Shown piece after piece: positions 61,188-64,000 of a DNA stretch of 64,000 bases. The position numbers and the translations under genes were made by a program. The notes under the pieces are model-generated. The model was not told the origin of the DNA. It did not search any database and worked only from the letters and a program-made list of their open reading frames with translations. Location of the stretch: the NCBI RefSeq assembly GCF_001921215.1, contig NZ_MSIF01000002.1, positions 124,001 through 188,000 on the forward strand. The letters are read 5' to 3'. Numbering within the stretch: position 1 is the stretch's first letter; each line of letters opens with the position of its first letter. Origin of the DNA: Actinophytocola xinjiangensis (lineage in GTDB: Bacteria > Actinomycetota > Actinomycetes > Mycobacteriales > Pseudonocardiaceae).

Positions 61188-62360
61188 GTGAACAACGCAA
61201 CCGGTGTCGCCGCGTCCCCGCTGGACACCGCCCGGCTGGTGGCCGTCGAACTGGACGGGCGCGGCGCGGAGATCGAGCAGGCGCGCGGCCTGCCGCCCGA
61301 CCTGGTCGACCGCTTCCGGGACAGCGGCCTGTTCGGGCTGGCGCTGCCCCGGACGCTGGGCGGCGCGGAGTGCGCGCCGCTGACCGTGGTGGAGGTGGTG
61401 GAGGAGATCGCCCGCGCCGACCCGTCGGCCGGCTGGACGCTGCTCATCGGGCAGGGCGCGGGTTTCCTGGCCTGGCTCGACCCGGCCACCGCCAGCGAGG
61501 TCGTCGCGCACACCCCGCGGCCGGTCGTCGCCAGCTCGATGGCCCCGGCCGGGCGCGGCGAACAGACCCCCGACGGGTACCTGCTGTCCGGGCGGTGGCC
61601 GTTCACCAGCGGCTGCGCGCACAGCGACTGGCTGATGGCCGGCTTCGTGGTCACCCGCGACGGCGTGCCGGTGACCGACGAGTCGGGCCGGCCGGTGCAG
61701 CGGATGGCGTTCGTGCCGTCCTCGGAGGTGACCGTCGTGGACACCTGGCGGGTCGCCGGGCTGCGCGGCACCGGCAGCCACGACGTCACCGTGACCGGCT
61801 CCCTGGTGCCCCGGGAGTTCACCGCCGACCCGTTCTTCGAGCCGGCGCGGCTGCCCGGCCCGCTGTACGGGGCGTCGATGTTCAGCTTCCTGATGACCAT
61901 GATGGCCGGGTTCCCGCTGGGGGTCGGCCGCCGGGCGCTGGACGAGTTCCACGTGGCCGCGCACCGCAGGGTCAAGCAGCCGGCCGGCACATCGATGGCC
62001 GAGGAACCGGTGGTGCAGGCCGCGATCGTGCGCTGCGAGTCGCGGCTTCGGGCGGCCCGCGCGCTGGTCGTGGAGTCGCTGGGCCGCCTCACCGAGGTCG
62101 TCGAGTCGACCGGGCACGCCGAGCCCGCGGTGCGCGCGCGGCTGGCGGCCTCGGTGCTGCACGCGATGGAGACCGCGCGCGAGGTCGTGGAGACCGCGCT
62201 GCACTCCTGCGGCGCCAGCTCGATCTACGCGACGCACCCGTTGCAGCGCTGCTTCCGCGACATCCACGCCGCCGCCCAGCACGTCGCGTTCGGCCAGGAG
62301 GCGCTCAAGCGGCTCGGCCGGATCGAGCTGGGTCTGCCGGCGCCGGTCTTCCTTGTCTGA
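61188..62360 (+). CDS. Acyl-CoA-dehydrogenase-like flavoprotein (monooxygenase type) 2
   Basis: 390 residues, the same length as the preceding paralogue and collinear with it: FRDSGLFGLALPRTLGGAEC, ADPSAGWTLLIGQGAGFLAW, GRWPFTSGCAHSDWLMAGFV, GTGSHDVTVTGSLVP, HAAAQHVAFGQEALKRL. Two such genes in a row suggest two hydroxylations or a heteromeric enzyme. GTG 61188 has GAGAGGAG upstream. Confidence 0.9.
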   Translation: MNNATGVAASPLDTARLVAVELDGRGAEIEQARGLPPDLVDRFRDSGLFGLALPRTLGGAECAPLTVVEVVEEIARADPSAGWTLLIGQGAGFLAWLDPATASEVVAHTPRPVVASSMAPAGRGEQTPDGYLLSGRWPFTSGCAHSDWLMAGFVVTRDGVPVTDESGRPVQRMAFVPSSEVTVVDTWRVAGLRGTGSHDVTVTGSLVPREFTADPFFEPARLPGPLYGASMFSFLMTMMAGFPLGVGRRALDEFHVAAHRRVKQPAGTSMAEEPVVQAAIVRCESRLRAARALVVESLGRLTEVVESTGHAEPAVRARLAASVLHAMETAREVVETALHSCGASSIYATHPLQRCFRDIHAAAQHVAFGQEALKRLGRIELGLPAPVFLV

Positions 62361-62379
62361 CAACCGAAAGGGGGATCAC

Positions 62380-62703
62380 GTGCACCGCACGCTGATCGTC
62401 GCGCGGATGGCCGAGGGGTCGGGGCCGGCGGTCGCCGGCCTGTTCGCCGCCTCGGACGCCACCGCGCTGCCGGCCAGGGTCGGGGTCCGCTCCCGGACCC
62501 TGTTCCGCTACCAGGACCTGTACTTCCACCTGATCGAGGCCGACGGCGAGGTCGCGCCCCGGGTCGACGAACTGCGCGCGGACCCGCTGTTCCGCCGGCT
62601 GTCCGACGACCTCGACGCGCACATCACCCCCTACGACCCGGCGACCTGGCGCTCGCCCGCCGACGCCATGGCGACGTCCTTCTACCACTGGGAAAGCTCG
62701 TGA
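62380..62703 (+). CDS. TcmI-family polyketide cyclase
   Basis: 107 residues matching the small ferredoxin-fold TcmI cyclases along the whole length: VHRTLIVARMAEGSGPAVAG, FAASDATALPARVGVRSRTL, FRYQDLYFHLIEADG, FYHWES end. These close later rings of tetracyclic and pentacyclic polyketides. GTG 62380 has AAAGGGGG in front. Confidence 0.95.
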   Translation: MHRTLIVARMAEGSGPAVAGLFAASDATALPARVGVRSRTLFRYQDLYFHLIEADGEVAPRVDELRADPLFRRLSDDLDAHITPYDPATWRSPADAMATSFYHWESS

Positions 62704-62713
62704 GGAGAACGGC

Positions 62714-63727
62714 ATGACACAGGTAGCCGACCGGTCGGTCATCATGCGCCTGATGTTCGGCGCCTGGCTGCAACAGGCGCTCTACGTCGTGGCGAAGCTG
62801 GACGTCGCGGACGCGCTGGCCGAGGGCCCGACCGACATCGACACGCTGGCCAAGCGGGTGGGCGCCGACCCGGCCGCGCTGGCCAGGTTCCTGCGCGCGC
62901 TGATCTCGGCGGGCGTGTTCGAGGAGCCGGAGACCGGCCGGTTCGCGCTCAACGGCCCCGCCGAGTACCTGCGCTCGACCGTCGCGGACACCCACCGCTA
63001 CATCGCGGTGCTGCACGGCGAGGAGGCCTACGCCGCGTGCGCGGAGGCGCTGCACACCGCGCGGACCGGCAAACCGGCCTTCGACAAGGTGTACGGCCGG
63101 CCCTACTTCGAGCACATCGCCCTGGACCCGGAGGCCAGGGCGACCTTCGACGCCGCCATGGGGGAGCGCACGACGGTCCCGGTGGTGGTCGGCCAGTGCG
63201 ACTTCGGCACCGAGGGCGTGGTCGTGGACGTCGGTGGCGGTACCGGCTCCCTGTTGGCACAAGCGCTTTCCGGGCGTCCGGGGCTGACCGGCGTGCTCTA
63301 CGACCTGCCGGAGTCCTCGGCCGACGCGCGGGCCAACGTGGAGCGTCTCGGTCTGGCCGACCGGATCAGGGTGGTCGGCGGGAGCGCCTTCGACGAGGTG
63401 CCGGCCGGCGGCGACGTCTACACGATCTCCCGGGTGCTGCACGACTTCGACGACGAGCAGACGCTGACCATCCTGGGCAACCTGCGGCGGGCGATGACGC
63501 CGGGCGCGCGGCTGATGGTGTTCGACGCGTTGCTGGCCGACCGGCCGGGCTTCAACCCGGGGCGGATGGCCGACCTGGGCATGCTGATGGTCCTCGGCGG
63601 CCGCTACCGGACCGAGGCCGAACTGCGGGACCTGTTGGGGCGCGCGGGTTTCCGGGTCGTCGAGGTGCGCCACGCGCGGGGCGCGGACCCCCGGGCGGAG
63701 AGCGTGCTGGAGGCCGTGCCGCGCTGA
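62714..63727 (+). CDS. SAM-dependent O-methyltransferase (TcmO/DnrK-like)
   Basis: 337 residues. N-terminal dimerisation winged helix (ALYVVAKLDVADALAEGPTD, ALARFLRALISAGVFEE), SAM loop VVDVGGGTGSLLAQALSG near residue 171, TGVLYDLPES, and catalytic-region VYTISRVLHDFDDEQTLTIL. It methylates a phenol of the polyketide. It is the last gene of the operon, followed by a strong terminator. ATG 62714 has GAGGAG. Confidence 0.94.
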   Translation: MTQVADRSVIMRLMFGAWLQQALYVVAKLDVADALAEGPTDIDTLAKRVGADPAALARFLRALISAGVFEEPETGRFALNGPAEYLRSTVADTHRYIAVLHGEEAYAACAEALHTARTGKPAFDKVYGRPYFEHIALDPEARATFDAAMGERTTVPVVVGQCDFGTEGVVVDVGGGTGSLLAQALSGRPGLTGVLYDLPESSADARANVERLGLADRIRVVGGSAFDEVPAGGDVYTISRVLHDFDDEQTLTILGNLRRAMTPGARLMVFDALLADRPGFNPGRMADLGMLMVLGGRYRTEAELRDLLGRAGFRVVEVRHARGADPRAESVLEAVPR

Positions 63728-63750
63728 TCGTCGGTCATCTCCACAGGGAG

Positions 63751-63785
63751 AAGGGCCCGCCACCGGGAACCGGTGGCGGGCCCTT
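63751..63785. terminator. Strong terminator of the type II PKS operon
   Basis: A perfect 16-bp stem begins AAGGGCCCGCCACCGG (63751-63766) and closes on its complement (63770-63785) with only a GAA loop. It stands between the methyltransferase and the convergent SDR gene and can serve both. Confidence 0.9.
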
Positions 63786-63803
63786 CGGGTGCGACACCCT
63801 GGG

Positions 63804-64000
63804 TCAGGAGGTGCCGCCGGTGACCCGCACGATCTCGCCGGTGATGCTCTGGTTGGCCTGCGAGGACAGGAACACGACGGTGTCGGCGACGTGCTGGCAG
63901 GAGGGCAGCCGCCTGGTCGGCAGGCGCGAGGTCTGCTCGTCCATGATGTCCTGCGGGATCTCGAAGGGCAGGTCCTTGCCGTCGATGACCCAGCCCGGCA
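63804..64000 (-). CDS. SDR-family protein, C-terminal part (runs off window)
   Basis: 65 codons are visible, ending at TGA 63806-63804. The end DTVVFLSSQANQSITGEIVR then VTGGTS is the typical C-terminus of classical short-chain dehydrogenases (x-F-L-x-S-x-x-x-x-x-I-T-G-x-x-x-x-x-x-G-G). A ketoreductase of the cluster or an unrelated SDR is possible; the catalytic part lies outside. Confidence 0.85.
   Translation of the reverse strand, partial: PGWVIDGKDLPFEIPQDIMDEQTSRLPTRRLPSCQHVADTVVFLSSQANQSITGEIVRVTGGTS

Overview
The window is 64 kb of very GC-rich DNA from an actinomycete. GTG starts, ATGA/GTGA start-stop overlaps, a conservon (cvnABCD), F420-type LLM oxidoreductases, XRE/DUF397 genes, SARP/AfsR-type regulators and a type II polyketide synthase (PKS) operon point to a filamentous actinobacterium, probably of the Pseudonocardiales. 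That placement is inference; no search was run.

Left part (1-20 kb). A truncated DUF6351 hydrolase converges on an AfsR-type regulator. Next to it are a WXG-like protein pair, a sulfotransferase, a Tat-exported propeller-amidohydrolase fusion and an APH-type kinase. An accessory patch (11.2-15.2 kb) holds a kinase-like remnant, a DUF5980-like secreted protein, an XRE regulator with a DUF397 protein whose motif is tandemly triplicated, two small coupled genes and an Imm10-like protein. Then come a hydrolase and a HEAT-repeat operon ending in a MerR-HEAT fusion, which has a textbook MerR promoter (19-bp spacer and a 23-bp dyad).

The most striking locus is 18.7-21.0 kb: a Ro60/TROVE protein gene followed by a small protein gene and preceded on the same strand by two tandem structured RNAs. 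Each has the Y-RNA Ro-binding stem (5' GGGCCGA facing 3' CTTGCCC) enclosing a tRNA-mimicking module. One carries a T-arm, a closed acceptor-like hairpin and a D-arm in circularly permuted order; the other is a reduced version without the D-arm.

Middle (21-45.5 kb). A glycosyltransferase and a YggT protein are followed by a complete conservon with an upstream P450-TetR-ferredoxin operon. Next is a TNT-type NAD glycohydrolase toxin candidate with a partner gene. Three secreted enzymes in a row (a PA14/propeller protein, a glucose/sorbosone dehydrogenase-like protein and a ThuA-DUF1080 protein) share almost the same C-terminal ricin-type lectin, under a promoter overlapped by a perfect 23-bp palindrome. 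An MFS/AraC pair, RNase H, a YCII-ECF42 sigma pair, a propeller protein and an LLM oxidoreductase follow.

Right part (45.7-64 kb). A short SARP regulator, a MarR, a hemerythrin, an SDR and an LLM enzyme precede a 13-kb plus-strand operon of 16 genes (50.6-63.7 kb). It encodes a minimal type II PKS (KS, CLF, ACP), three cyclase types (cupin, SRPBCC, TcmI), tailoring oxygenases and reductases, an amidohydrolase, two acyl-CoA-dehydrogenase-like flavoproteins and an O-methyltransferase, ending at a strong terminator. A direct repeat of SARP-box geometry lies in front of it. The cyclase set suggests a pentangular or spore-pigment-like polyphenol; the product cannot be read from the sequence. A partial SDR gene runs off the right edge.
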